NCBI GenBank assembly: GCA_029204225.1
Contig: CM055102.1
Location: forward strand, 28,140,969-28,204,968
Reading direction: 5' to 3'
DNA: 64,000 bases
Origin: Diphasiastrum complanatum
Lineage: Eukaryota > Streptophyta > Lycopodiopsida > Lycopodiales > Lycopodiaceae
Part shown: one piece after another, positions 44,930 to 56,389 of the stretch
Numbering within the stretch: the stretch's first letter is position 1
Layout of the letters: the number at the start of each line of letters is the position of its first letter
Program-made: the position numbers and the translations under genes
The notes under the pieces: model-generated
Database searches by the model: none
What the model was told of the DNA's origin: nothing
What the model saw: only the letters and a program-made list of their open reading frames with translations

Positions 44930-45358
44930 CTATCCTAATTCCTTCACGTAATTCTCTACTAAATGGGGCTCTATACTCTTCCAAAGATCTAATGGGTCAG
45001 AAGGGGCACATGTCAAAAGAAGTACAACGAACATGAGCCGAAGTTTCGACGGAGTCCCCCTTGACACCGCCTCTAGCAGGCAGTTACTCCATTCCATCTC
45101 GTCGTTGATAAGAAGTCTATGCCTGCAAGCATATCTGAACGACGAAAACAACTCACCGTCAACTATGCGCAAGTCCTCGAAACTTGTTGCACCTCTTGCA
45201 TGAGCCAAAAGAACATACAAATAAAATCGCTCTCCTTCGGATGGATGGACAAAATACATATGTCCAATGGCCGGAATGGAATGCATATTGATTCTATAGG
45301 TCCACCTTCGCACTCTCTTGTTGTAAACGTAAAACCGTGGCAAGTCCTGGTACAACAA
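44930..45358 (-). pseudogene. Helitron Rep-helicase connecting region
   Basis: The frame contains RINMHSIPAIGHMYFVHPSE, GERFYLYVLLAHARGATSFE and DLRIVDGELFSSFRYAC. These match the conserved linker of plant Helitron proteins (GR-x-x-x-P-x-x-GE-x-FYLR-x-LL-x-x-V-x-G-x-x-S-F-E-x-L). It ends WKSIEPHLVENYVKEL with the stop at 44930, about 25 bp before the helicase block. Confidence 0.75.
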
Positions 45359-45471
45359 CTCTTGGGCCTCTGAATCACCACTTTCAGTTCAAAAAAAGCT
45401 ATCAAAGTGGTACTCGAATGACCTTCTACCTCCTCCTCTAAATCGGCTCCCTCAGTAAAGTAAACCAACTC

Positions 45472-46781
45472 CTATCCTGCCAGATGAACTGCTAGTCGAG
45501 TCACAACTAGCTCATGAGCACCCATAGAAAGCCCAAACAATCGCCAGCAAGCCTCACTCACAGAGAAATATCGAGCATTCAAAAATTGTTCTATCTCATT
45601 GACTGGTGCAAATGTCTGACCACCATCCTCCACAACCGCTGCCGTAATTATATCTGGTCTCTTGTAGACATACTTGTACAAATACTTCACACTACGTATA
45701 TATACACATATCTCTACGTTGATGTGATATTGAAAATGTAGTGTCAACCATTTGTTGTACGGTACTACCCACCTGTTATCTAATTCTATTCCATGCGACT
45801 TCACCTTCACTCTGTTGTCCCTACGCCTATATGAAAGATACTCATTCACTACCATTGTTTCATCAATGAAATTCCTTGGATAGTTCTTCGAGCACTTTCC
45901 ATCCTTCATGCATGGTGCATTTGGAAAAGATGTTCTGCATGGGCTGTGCATCATACAGGTCCTCACTATCTTGTACAACTCCGCATCAACCCCCCCTCAC
46001 AGGAATCTCTGTGCATACGATATGATCGTAATCTCCAACAATGATGGGTTTGCTCCGCTCCTCCAATATAATCAATAGGTGGGCATGGGGCAATCCTCTC
46101 TTCTAAAACTCCACAACATGAAGCCTTCCTATAATGCGCCCAAATATCCCATCCTTCTTCAACAAATCAATCAAGTGTTGAAGCTTCATGCTAGAAATCC
46201 TCGACACCAAATCGGGCCTATCTGCAGGTGTCTGTTGAAATCTCAACTCCCTCCTCACTTCTGACCAATTTGGGTTTGTTGTCATTGTGATAAACAAATC
46301 GGGAGAACCCAACTCCCTAACGACGGCCATAGCATCCTGGTACTGCTAATACATATGACGCGGTGAACCAATCAATATAAGACAATGGAAGGACTATTCG
46401 TTGTCCGATGTCGCTGGCGGAATGAGCTCCAAGGGCATCAAGGATGCCACTATGAATCTCTCTACAAAATATATCTCGATTGATGTAGTTCATGTTGTTT
46501 TGCACCATTTTTGCTACCATGTCACACACATACTCTTGCAATAGCCTTCCACCCAAATGTATAGGTGAAGCATGCTCTGCTCGTACTTGTAAATGGTAGC
46601 TGTAAAACTCTCGAATGGTGACAACTTTGTGTCCACCCTCTAATTGCTCTTCAGAAGCATCTGAATGTATACCATCATGTCTGTCATCATCATCACCACG
46701 TGTGACATCTCTCATACACATATGTGGAATCCCCTGATACCACCCATCGGTACCGTAAGGAAAGAGGAGGACGAAATGCAA
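45472..46781 (-). pseudogene. Helitron replication initiator (Rep) domain, frameshifted
   Basis: HUH-type endonuclease that nicks and joins single strands. Frame 46317-46781 begins MHFVLLFPYGTDGWYQGIPH and contains EFYSYHLQVRAEHASPIHLG and GGRLLQEYVCDMVAKMVQNN. Frame 46103-46330 has ELGSPDLFITMTTNPNWSEV, then RPDLVSRI and FGRIIGRLHVVEF. The HUH region follows in a third frame as QKRGLPHAHLLIIL (about 46070-46105). Frame 45472-45978 gives CMKDGKCSKNYPRNF, LSYRRRDNRVKV, ELDNRWVVPYNKWL, HINVEICVY and the tyrosine-bearing KYLYKYVYKRPD. All key blocks are recognisable but spread over three frames, so no active enzyme can be made. Confidence 0.85.
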
Positions 46782-46957
46782 GGCATCATACGATGAATGA
46801 TGCTCTTTGATATGCTACAGACCATCCTGAATGGAGTGCAATATGATGTCACGCATTTCGTCGCTCAAGGTCTCATCTATAGGCATAAGCACTGCAATCT
46901 TATTGCTTGTAGGAGCATTAATCTGTCTATTCACTATACTCTGTGAACAACCAGACA

Positions 46958-47862
46958 CTATGCGAAGTTGAATATTCTTTGTGACATCTCAATTTTCTCT
47001 CTATCTCTCACTGTCGCACATAATCTATCCCAATAGCTCCTCTTAGAAACATATCTACGTCTCATTCTTCTAACCTTGGCCGATCTTGACTCCTCTTCAG
47101 GGGTCTTATACGATGGATGGTTACGCACCTCTACAGGCGTAACGTATATAATAGATATCAAATCTACTCCCTCAAATGATTCTCTACCTCTAACCGGCGT
47201 ACAAACCATCTCTATATTGTCAATATTGGACATCGGATCCAATGGGATAGACAAAGTCGCAGCCGCATCTATAGACGTCAAACAAATCCCCGCACCTACT
47301 TCTAGACCTCTTGTCGAAGAATTGACATGTGTGATAGACCATGTTCTGAATGTACTCAACATGACATCCTCATGTAACCCCAATCCCCCTACTGACATAC
47401 CAACATCTACCACAGTATGTGTGTCATCGGCAACTCTTTCAAATGTGTGGGAATCAATTCCATCCCTTCTAACAACATCATGGACTTGCTCCAACTCATG
47501 AGGAAGAAGCCTCCTCTTTGTCCTCTCATTCCCTCTAGTCTATTCTTCCTCTCCGATGTAGACTCTAACTTCGGCGTCCTACACGTGGGATCTCTACAAA
47601 CATGATCAAGGGCGGCAATCTCTCCTGAATTACCTACAAAACCAACATCACCAACGGGCATATGTTTGATGTTATGCAAGTTTGAAATCAAACCTGCAGT
47701 TGAACATGTTGCATCCTCAAAAACACGGATGATAGATGCAGATGATAATGCCCTTTGCACAGCGTTGCATTTTCTATTCAACCTCCTCCTCCTTGCGGAC
47801 CGGCTCTCACCCTCTGGAGTAATGTACGAAGGATTGTTTCTCACATACTCAGGGGTGTCCAT
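46958..47862 (-). pseudogene. Helitron N-terminal region with three basic repeats
   Basis: Two frames joined by a frameshift near 47500. The start MDTPEYVRNNPSYITPEGES (47862) is followed by RSARRRRLNRK. A second copy, HVCRDPTCRTPKLESTSERK, lies at about 47530-47610, and a third, VEVRNHPSYKTPEEESRSAK plus VRRMRRR, at about 47051-47137. The common pattern is Arg-x-x-P-x-x-x-T-P-(E/K)-x-E-S-x-S-x-(R/K)-(R/K)-x-R. It resembles the basic STPR-type repeats that bind DNA in some animal proteins (inference from pattern only). Confidence 0.65.
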
Positions 47863-47948
47863 GCTCTATTCTACATAGGTTTTTTTCTTCTTCAGAAACA
47901 AATACCTGTGGATGTAGCGGCCTTGGTTCGCACAAATGTGACACACAA

Positions 47949-48129
<181 letters not shown>

Positions 48130-48529
48130 CTAGTAAAGAGTGCCCGTCGTTGATAGGCAATGGAGGCCGATCTTCATAGAAATGCATTTTTATTTCAACC
48201 TTTCTAGTGAAAAGTTTGATAATTTAAAAAATCCTTAGAGCACTCTTCAAATTTTTGATAATGAAAGTCTCATTTGTTTAACACCTTTCACCATGAAAGT
48301 AAATACATGCACTTCAAAACACTATGTGTGTTGGTAAAGGATAATTTGAATTTGGAGCGGGCCTCTTAGATGCATGCATGGGGAGGAGGGCCATGTATTC
48401 TTTTCCCCATACATGCATCCTCCTCCCCAAGTTTTTTAGTTAGAAAAAGCTCATGCATGGGTGAGGGGAGGAGCATGCATGGTGCACCCATACACATGCG
48501 CAAAACTGTACATAAGTTTAAATAAATAA

Positions 48530-48540
<11 letters not shown>
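48130..48540 (-). mobile_element. Helitron H6, complete short non-autonomous copy (~0.4 kb)
   Basis: On the minus strand it opens with TTTAAACTTATGTACAG and a GCGCATGTGTATGGGTGCACC block just after a TA run at 48530-48540. It has a short interior including AACTAAAAAACTTGGGGAGG. It ends with CGGCCTCCATTGCC, a hairpin (TGCCTATC-AAC-GACGGGCA with two changes) and CTCTTTACTAG, with CTAG at 48130-48133. The 5' dinucleotide TC is not visible because of the microsatellite. No coding capacity. Confidence 0.7.

Positions 48541-48596
<56 letters not shown>
48541..48596. repeat. (CA)n microsatellite
   Basis: About 55 bp of CA continuing the TA run at the 5' end of H6. Confidence 0.95.
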
Positions 48597-48600
<4 letters not shown>

Positions 48601-48803
48601 TCTACATATATCTATATTTATAAAGATATTTTAGAGAGAGAGAGTGTAAGAGTTACCGTCAAAAAATTAACCCTATGCCGCCAAAAATATCAAGCTCTGC
48701 CCGTGAAACATGTCACGCATTTTACAAAAAGAAAAACAAAAAAAAACGTCGACATGCAATTTTTTTTTTTACACACATAAATTTGAAATTTTTTTTCCTC
48801 CGC

Positions 48804-48908
<105 letters not shown>

Positions 48909-48909
48909 G

Positions 48910-49465
48910 CTGGCGCATTTGCGCTGATGCTGATCGCGATGGATGGTGTTGATCGCTTTCTACTGGGCAAGCTTGGGTGAAAAGGCAAGGTGGATATTGA
49001 GGAGGCAAATAGAGATCTTGGAAGCGGGGTACGCCCTACTTCAAATACGCATGTAAGGAGGCTTCAGAGCTTTTGCCAGGAATGTCTCTATATATTGGAG
49101 AGATTGTATATGAAGCACCAGTGGCTTATGTTTCTGGCGTGCTTCTTAAGAACCTTTGTGTCAGTGACTCGAGTCTCGAATTTTTTTCTGAAAGACTCAA
49201 AAAATCCGAGACTCAAAAATTCGAGTCTTTAGCAAAAAATCAAGTCTCGAATTTTTCGAGTGTCGAGTTTTTCCAAAGGACTCGAATTTTCGAATCTCAA
49301 ACTGTCAACTCAAATTTTTTCAAAAGGATCAAAGGACTCTTTGTACCGTCCCGTCGAATTTTTCGGAAGACTTAACTTTTTTCGAAGACTAGAATTTTTT
49401 CAAAGGATTGATTTTTTTTTAAAGGCTCAATTTTTTTTCTGAAGACTCGAACTTTTTTGAAGGGC
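48910..49465 (+). mobile_element. Helitron-family fragment with TTCGAA array and possible captured sequence
   Basis: 49170-49465 is the GACTCGAATTTTTTC-type array also found in H1 (30410-30650) and H2 (58215-58440), including the same internal landmark AAAGGACTCTTTGTACCGTC. The preceding 48910-49150 has exon-like composition, with one frame reading GMSLYIGEIVYEAPVAYVSG, but no family was recognised. No terminal hairpin follows: the fragment stops abruptly at the truncated copia B LTR. Confidence 0.5.
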
Positions 49466-49631
49466 CGAGCGTGAAGAGGGTGTGTTGTCAGCCTTTGCTT
49501 TTTGTCCTTTCATCGCCTGTGAGAATTTGCATGTAAATATGCAGACTACACGACAACACGAGTAAATATGCAGCATGAATGGAGGCAGATTAAAGATGGG
49601 ATTTGGGAGAGTAGAGGAAACAAATCCAACA
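49466..49631 (-). mobile_element. Truncated 3' LTR of copia element B
   Basis: Matches positions ~54620-54785 of the 5' LTR and ends TCCAACA at 49631. A polypurine tract (AAGGGGGGGGTG on the minus strand) precedes TGTTGGATTTG as expected. The outer ~850 bp of the LTR is missing at the junction with the Helitron fragment. Confidence 0.8.
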
Positions 49632-49769
49632 CACCCCCCCCTTAATCTGGATCCGTGAATACCTTGATCTTCAGACTAAGCAATGCACAAAGTTTGTTGT
49701 GTGCATTAACACTGAGTGCTTTCATGAATATGTCTGCAACCATGTCCTGCATTCTGCAGTACGTTAAGC

Positions 49770-51170
49770 TTACTTCCTTGTCAAGAACCTTGCCCTTGAT
49801 GTAGTGATATCTGATTTCAATTGCTTACTCCTAGAGTGAAATCTAGGGTTGGCCGATAAGGGAATAGCACTTTGATTATCACAAAATAAAATTGTAGGGC
49901 TGTATTGATTCAGATTAAGATCTGATAGCAAATTTCTCAACCAAAACGCTTTCTTGATAGATTGAGAAGCAGCAATGTATTCTGCTTCTGTACAAGAAAG
50001 TGCGACAGAAGTTTGCTTACGACTGTTCCATGAGATAGGACCGCCGTTGAAAAAGAATGTAAATCCAGATGTAGATTTACAATTGTCTACATCTCCTCCC
50101 CAGTTTGAATCAAAATAACCACTGAGCTGATGGAGATTGTCGTTGTTGACATCTCCATAGCAGATGCACTGGCCCATGGTAGCTCGAATATATCTCATGA
50201 CTCGTATGAGAGCCTTCCAATGGGTAATGCCAAGATTAGCCATGTATTGGCTGAGTGAGCTTACAACAAAAAAGATATATGGTCTTGTACAGACCATTGC
50301 GTACATGAGAGATCCTAGTATCGATCGATAAGGGTATTCTCTCATTTGCTTCACTTTCTGCTTGGTCTGGGGACATTGGTCCTTTGACAGATGTAGACAT
50401 GGATCCATTGGTGAGTGAGCTAATTTACAATTCATAACATTGTATCTGTTAAGAACATTGTGAAGATACCTTTGTTGAGTGATGTAAATCAATCGATTTG
50501 CTCTGTCTATGTGGATTTGAATTCCCAGACAGAAGTGAGCTTCATCCAGATCAGTCATGTCGAATTCTGAAAACAACATCTGTTTTGAATCCTTGACCAT
50601 ATTGGTATTGTTGTTGAAGAGCAACGTATCATCCACGTATAAGGTGATGATAATGAAGGATTGCTGCACTGACTTGAAATAGATGTTGCAATCAACAGTG
50701 CTTGGTTTGAATCCTTGTTCAATGAGGAATGTGTTGATCCTCTGGAACCAAGCTCTGGCAGACTGCCATACAAAACTTTGTGGAGTTTATAGACATGATT
50801 CTTCATCCTATCCAGAACGTATCCTTCGAGCTGGATCATGTAGATATCTTCTTGTATCACTCCATTCAGATAGGCTGTTTGTACATCGAGTTGATGCACT
50901 TCAAGGAAAACAGTTGCAGAATAAGACAAGAGCATTCGGATCGACAAATGTTTGATGATTGGACTAAAAGTCTCACTGTAGTCGACATTCGGGATCTGAG
51001 TGAATCCTCGTGCTACCAGTCTTGCCTTCCTTCGATCAATTGCTTTGTTGGCATTGTATTTGATCTTGAAGATCCATTTGCAATCAAAGATATTGAGGCT
51101 TCGACTAATGACCATGTCTGGTTCTTGATCAGAGAGAAATACTCTCTGTCCATAGCTTCTCTTTAGAGAT
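49770..51170 (-). pseudogene. Copia B reverse transcriptase and RNase H
   Basis: Frame 50555-51115 starts at the RT N-terminus ([59 protein letters not shown]). Frame 49770-50669 has the catalytic [41 protein letters not shown], and RNase H blocks FDSNWGGDVDNCKSTSGFTF, ALSCTEAEYIAASQSIKKAF and LFCDNQSAI. The two frames are offset near 50700, so one frameshift separates the palm from the fingers. Codon content is otherwise well preserved, suggesting a relatively recent copy. Confidence 0.9.
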
Positions 51171-51249
51171 CAGATTCTGGTTGGCTAAGTGCCTCTTTGA
51201 CTGTCGTTGGTTCCTGCATTAAGAGACAGGCAGACTCAAGAGTATACCT

Positions 51250-52300
51250 TGTGGGCTGTGTGCGCACTCGACTTGATCTTCTGGGAAGATTCGACTGATA
51301 AACTGCTCCTGGGATTTGTTGCTGGGTAGCTAAACATCTTCGTCTGATTCGTTTTCTCGAAGTGGGTCGACAATAGACACGCTTGAGCCAGAAACTCGGA
51401 CTGTTGTGTCAATGGCAGGTGATGGAGGTTCTTCGTTAGCAATGTCCTTGCCTTTGAGGTCGACGAACTGATCCTCGATAAAAACTGTATCCCGGCTATA
51501 CAAGATTTGCTCAGTATCAGGACCATACAACTTATAAGTACTATCAAACGAAGTATATCCGATCAAGATGGTCTTGAGACCTTGGAAGTCCAATTTCTTC
51601 CTTGTGTCTTTTGGGATCTGCACGTAGGCAATGCACCCAAATACTCTTAGGTTCTTCAAAGAAGGCTTAGAGCCTATCCACACCTCATGGGGTGTCTTGT
51701 CTGAGAGGACCTTGGTCGAACATCTGTCCTGGATGTAAGCTGTAGTGGAGACAACTTTAGCCCAGAATCTCTTGGGCAATGATGCATGCCATAGCATACA
51801 TTTGGCAGATTCAACCAGAGTACAGTTCTTCCTCTCGGCTAAGCCATTAGACTGAGGACTGTAAGGAGTGATGAATTGCTGCTCAATGCCTTGGCTTTGG
51901 CAGTACTCCTTAAACTCAATAGAGATATATTCTCCACCGTTGTCTGACTTGAGGGCCTTGATCGTCCTTCCAGTCTCCTTCTCTACACACTCCTTGAAGA
52001 TTCTAAAGCAATTGAAGGCTTCTAATTTCTTATTTATGAAATACACCATAGTCCTTCTAGAAAATTCATCAACAAACTTTATAAATACTTAGCATCCTTC
52101 AGCGAAGGATTTTTCATCGGGCCACAAATATCTGAATGTACAACATCTAGCAATCCTCTAGCAAGATGTCGATGGCTTGACTTGAATGGTTTCCCAGTCT
52201 GTTTACCAACTAAACAGTCTTGACAGACAGGTAACTTGACTTTTTCGTGAGAATAGTCGAGATCAAGAACAATAGATTGTCTAGACATTCGTTGTACAGT
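51250..52300 (-). pseudogene. Copia B integrase
   Basis: Frame 52079-52288 contains the zinc-binding end KLPVCQDCLVGKQTGKPFKS and the first catalytic Asp in VVHSDICGPM. After a break, frame 51330-52049 has TIKALKSDNGGEYISIEFKE (second Asp) and PYSPQSNGLAERKNCTLVES (Glu), then HEVWIGSKPSLKNLRVFGCI and KTILIGYTS. The D-D-E triad is intact, but the frames are separated by a stop and shift near 52060-52080. Confidence 0.9.
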
Positions 52301-52559
52301 AGCATGATTTTAATGACCAAGTCTATAATGCCAAAGTAAACCTTTATTTGAATGAATTGAAGTACTAAGAGCTTGACTAGAGGCAGAAAAACAGTGACTC
52401 AATTTGTACAAGTATCCATGTCTCTTTCCGAGTGCTAGTATCTTGCCACATTTGAATTCTACTTTGTGTCCTAGATCTATAATTCTGCTTACAGAGAGCA
52501 GATTTGTAGATAAATTTGGTACATAAAGGACTTTCGAGAGTAGCTTAGATTGATCATTA

Positions 52560-53620
52560 GCAAAGCTTAATCTTACAGTGCCTTCACCTTTAATAGCTTA
52601 TGTGCTATTGTCACCAAGGTGGACATATTTCTGGTTACTGTAAGGTGTATAGGACTCGAAACAGCCAATGAGGCTAGTCATATGCTGAGTGGCTCTGAAA
52701 TCCATGAACCAAGAACTGTCGCCAGATGCTCCTTGATGACTGGTCATGAAGGCATCATGGTCCGCTTCTTGAATAGGCTGTGGAGCTTCTGCAGCTGCAT
52801 TTGCCACTTGATTCGACTGTCCCTTGTTGTTGTTCTTTGCTTGAAGTATTCGACAGTCTTGTATTTCGTGGTTGTTTTGTTTGCAGTATCTGCAGAACAA
52901 CTTCTTCTTTGTTTGCGATTTTGATTGTTCCTTGTGCTGAGCTGGTTTCTGGTCTGGCTTTGATTGTTTCGGGCCTTTCTTCTTCTTCTTTTTAGTTGTG
53001 CTCTTGTTGGTGTACAAGGTGTGAGAATCAGCTGAGGAACTTGAGGCTTCATTCCTCCACGTGTCTTCTTGCAACAACATAGTAATGACTTTCGAAAGAG
53101 TCAATTCTGGATGAGTCGTGATGATCATTACCCAGCTGTCGTAAGAGCTTGGCAAGCTTGTAAGCAGTTGCATCAATGCATCTTGATCATCAATGATAGA
53201 TCCGACAGTGGCCAGTTGTCTTGGCAGGTTTTGAATTGATTAATGTGATTCTGCAAAAAATCACCATTCGTCATCTTGAGGGAGTAGAATTTCTTCCTAA
53301 GATGTAGCTTGGAAGCTATATCTCACCCTTCATATAGTGTGCTCAAGATGTCCCAGACTTCTTTCAATGTCCGAGCCTCGGATACATGGCCGATCTAGAT
53401 ATCCGTGATCAATACAAAAGCCTTTCCATCCTTCAGCTTCCATCTGGCGATTGCTGCGTCATCCGCTTCAGGTTTCCCTTCTGAACCTGTAACAACATCA
53501 TACAATTCTTTTGCCATTAGTACAGTTTTCATCTTAAATTTTCACAGATGGTAATTGGCTCCATCAAGCTTGTCCATGATAGGACTGGCTTTCCCTTGGA
53601 AATCCATGTGGAAGAATTAG
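52560..53620 (-). pseudogene. Copia B gag and protease
   Basis: Gag begins about 53577 with MDKLDGANYHL, then a TGA where Trp is usual, KFKMKTVLMAKELYDVV, another stop after VLITDI, and RTLKEVWDILSTLYEG. Frame 52598-53176 carries MQLLTSLPSSYDSWVMII, a Lys-rich segment, the zinc knuckle CRYCKQNNHEIQDC and the protease region SWFMDFRATQHMTS. The protease active-site consensus D-S-G-A is here D-F-R-A, which should abolish cleavage. At least three in-frame stops are present. Confidence 0.85.
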
Positions 53621-53750
53621 TCTAAGTGATAGGAGAAACTATCAGTGACTTAAGTATGAAAATCTAATACAGAAAATACAGAACGAGTAAACAATTATTC
53701 TATTGGCTAATAGAGTCTAGTACTATGGAAGCTTATCAAGCTATGAAAAT

Positions 53751-53763
53751 GGCTCTGATACCA
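53751..53763 (-). other. Primer-binding site of copia element B
   Basis: TGGTATCAGAGCC on the minus strand directly next to the LTR end CCAACA; complementary to initiator Met-tRNA. Confidence 0.9.
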
Positions 53764-54785
53764 TGTTGGAGAGAGGGAGATGAACGAGAGTTGAGAAAGG
53801 TGTCGTATGTTAGAAATGAAAAATTAGCTCGAAGGGGTAAGATGAACACGAATGAGAAACGAAACACGAACGAGAAACGAACTCGAACAGAAAGTATTCG
53901 TGCGCAGTGGAACGAGCTATACGACTCTCTCCGTAAGCATGACTACGCCTATCAGAATGAACAAAACTTTAGTGATGGAAATCATGGTCATTCTGGATTA
54001 TGCAGCCAAACATAATAAATCAAGCGCCAGAAGAATAATTTGTTGCAAATAGAAAGACAAATTATGTGTCGCGAATGATTCGCGAAGAGCTATATGGTGC
54101 TCGATTGATAATTAGTCGCAAAACATTCGCGAAAGACAAGACTAAATGTTAGTCGTCTATTACCAGAAAGAGCAACTAGAAAGATCAGACAGAATGAATA
54201 ATAAGCATAGCAATATTAACACAGATCTGAACGCACAACAAAGAACTGTATCAGATTAAGTATATCAAGTATACATGTCAATAAGGCGGTAGAGCACAAG
54301 ACCATAGCGGACGAAACCGCATGCCCTACGAAGCTTATTCAATTTGTAAAGGAATGAAACCTTATTAGTGATAATAAAGAGTCAATGCACAAGGCATCTA
54401 CTTCGTCTATCTCGCTGATAAGCTTCTGATGCTAATTTACATACACTCTCATTTGCTCATCTTTTGTCAGGACTCAATCGTCCAATACTCAACCTCTTGA
54501 TTATACTCTCTGATTCTCTCTCTGTATATATACAAATTGTTACAGGTATTGCAGATTAAGAAAGTACAAGGTGGATGTGCTGTCTATAAGAGACTGTGGG
54601 TGGGCGCAGCTGCATGGGACGAGTGTGAAGAGGGTGTGATGTTAGCCTTTGCTTTTCGTCCTTTCATCGCCTGTGAGAATTTTCATGTTAATATGCAAAC
54701 TGTGCGACAACGCGAGTAAATATGCAGCATAAATGGAGGCAGATTAAAGATGGAATTTGGGAGAGTAGAGGAAACAAATCCAACA
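53764..54785 (-). mobile_element. 5' LTR of copia element B (1,022 bp)
   Basis: Bounded by the 7-bp inverted ends TGTTGGA and TCCAACA. Read on the minus strand it starts TGTTGGATTTGTTTCC, has a TATATATA box near 54525-54532 and ends next to the primer-binding site. Confidence 0.85.
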
Positions 54786-54854
54786 AATCCGAATATGGGT
54801 AATGTCGGATTCCAAGATGTACAATGTAATAACTAACTAGGAATTTCGAAACTA

Positions 54855-55010
54855 TGTGCAATGTTGGATTCCAAAGAACAATGTCATATATACAAATCAA
54901 AATGCAATTCATAATGTGCATGAAGTAATGTAATTAAGGATTGCAATTTATAATGTGTGTAAAGTAATACAATAGGATATTGCAATTCATAATGTGCATG
55001 AAGAAATGTA
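54855..55010. repeat. Three short direct repeats
   Basis: A ~45-bp unit with TTGCAATTCATAATGTGCAT and GAAGTAATG occurs three times (about 54902, 54944 and 54980) with mutations. Confidence 0.7.
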
Positions 55011-55189
55011 TGAGTAGAAAGTACCTCATGCTTAGCTTGCTATTTGATCCAAATGTCCAATGCAATCCAAAAATATTGCCTCAAAATCAATCCAAGAACA
55101 ACGCCTCTCCAAGAACACGAATCCAAGAACAGCTCGATAAAAATGCGCGTGTTGTTTTTTACGTATTTTTTTTATTTTTTTTAACCTAA

Positions 55190-55660
55190 TCAGGGACGTC
55201 ATAATCTGACATAAAGATCCGTCGAGGACCCCGTCGGACGTCATCAGACACAATGCTGTAAAAAATTCGCTAACAGATCAGAATTCGACATTTCGATGGA
55301 TGTCGCAATCCGACGTAGAATTATTCGTCGGATGGACGTCAGGGATGTCATCAGACAATGTTTTGTAATAGACGTCGGATACCAATGTGAACCGACATGT
55401 CAGACTGTGACATCCACGCCAGCCATGCCACATTCGAATTGGATGTCGCAATCCGACATCCACGTCGGACATCGAATTGCGACGTTCAAGTCATTCCCGG
55501 TGTCAAGCTTCTAGCATGTTTGTCCCGGCATCCCGACATGGAGTAGTTGTCACAATGTTACAGATATTGTGGACGTCGGATTTTAACAAACCTGTTTCAA
55601 CCTGTTTTGTGACATCCGTGACGAACGAAAAAAAAAATTAAACGTGCGATATCCATCATA
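55190..55660. repeat. GTCGGA/GACGTC-rich repeat, copy 2
   Basis: Same vocabulary as 22900-23310 (CGTCGGATGGACGTCAGG, GCAATCCGACATCCACGTCG). It lies on the 5' side of the second gypsy copy, mirroring copy 1. Confidence 0.6.
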
Positions 55661-55664
55661 GATC

Positions 55665-55840
55665 ATGTCGAAAATTGCGGCAGGTGCTGTAATGAAGATG
55701 GCACTAAAAAAAGAGTTTGATGTGCATGATCTTGGTTTTTTGCTTTATATCTTCGAAATAGGAGTACTTACAACTTCTCAATTTACTTTTATTTGTCAAG
55801 AGAAGTATGCTAATTTTATTCTAAAAAAATTTGATATGGT
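55665..55840 (+). pseudogene. Copia reverse transcriptase scrap
   Basis: The frame reads MALKKEFDVHDLGFLLYIFE and ICQEKYANFILKKFDM, matching the post-YVDD segment of copia RT (KF-DM-x-DLG-x-L-x-YFLG and S-Q-x-KYA-x-x-LLKKF-x-M). It breaks off at FDM and runs directly into gypsy integrase. Confidence 0.75.
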
Positions 55841-56200
55841 ATCAGACACCATTTCAACTTGTCTATGGTCAAGATGTTGTTATGCCAATTGAATTTTTGG
55901 TATCATCCTTACGCATAGCAGCAACAGAACGGCTGGATGATGCGAAATCTTTACAAATGCATAAACTTTGTGAAACCAGATTGATGGCAGTCCATGCACT
56001 AGCAGCAGAGAAAGCTCGTCGCAAGGCATGGCATGATCGTTGTCTACAAAAAAAAGATCCGAAGGAAGGAGATCTAGTATTGATGTATAAAGCCAACTGA
56101 AATTTATAGGTGAAAGACCATACAAAATGAAAGAAATATTGTCGACGGAGTAGTTATTTTGGAGCACCTGCGATTTAACACCCCAGTTAATGGTAGCTGA
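55838..56200 (+). pseudogene. Ty3/gypsy integrase C-terminus (copy 2)
   Basis: The frame 55831-56100 contains YQTPFQLVYGQDVVMPIEFL, RIAATERLDDAKSLQMHKLC and RRKAWHDRCLQKKDPKEGDL. After a frame change FNTPVNGS precedes a LRKFWQPVQPT-like end near 56215. It is homologous to copy 1 at 21544-22000. The N-terminal half of integrase is absent. Confidence 0.8.
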
Positions 56201-56389
56201 CTACGCAAGTTTTGGCAGCCAGTTCAACCAACATGATCAAAAATCTCCTCATTTTTACTTTTTGTTGTTTTACCCTTTTTTTGTTTTTCACTATTTGTTG
56301 GTCCTTTTTTTGAAAATGACAGTATTGAAAAAAAAAATGTTGAGAAAAGTCGAAAAAGTCATCAGCTCAAAAGGTATTTTCAAGAATTA

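Larger units (their letters stand above)
49466..54785 (-). mobile_element. Ty1/copia retrotransposon B, nearly complete
   Basis: 5' LTR, primer-binding site, gag, protease, integrase, RT/RNase H, polypurine tract and a truncated 3' LTR are all in order on the minus strand. In-frame stops and frameshifts in every region make it defective. Because the second LTR is cut, target duplications cannot be compared. Confidence 0.9.
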
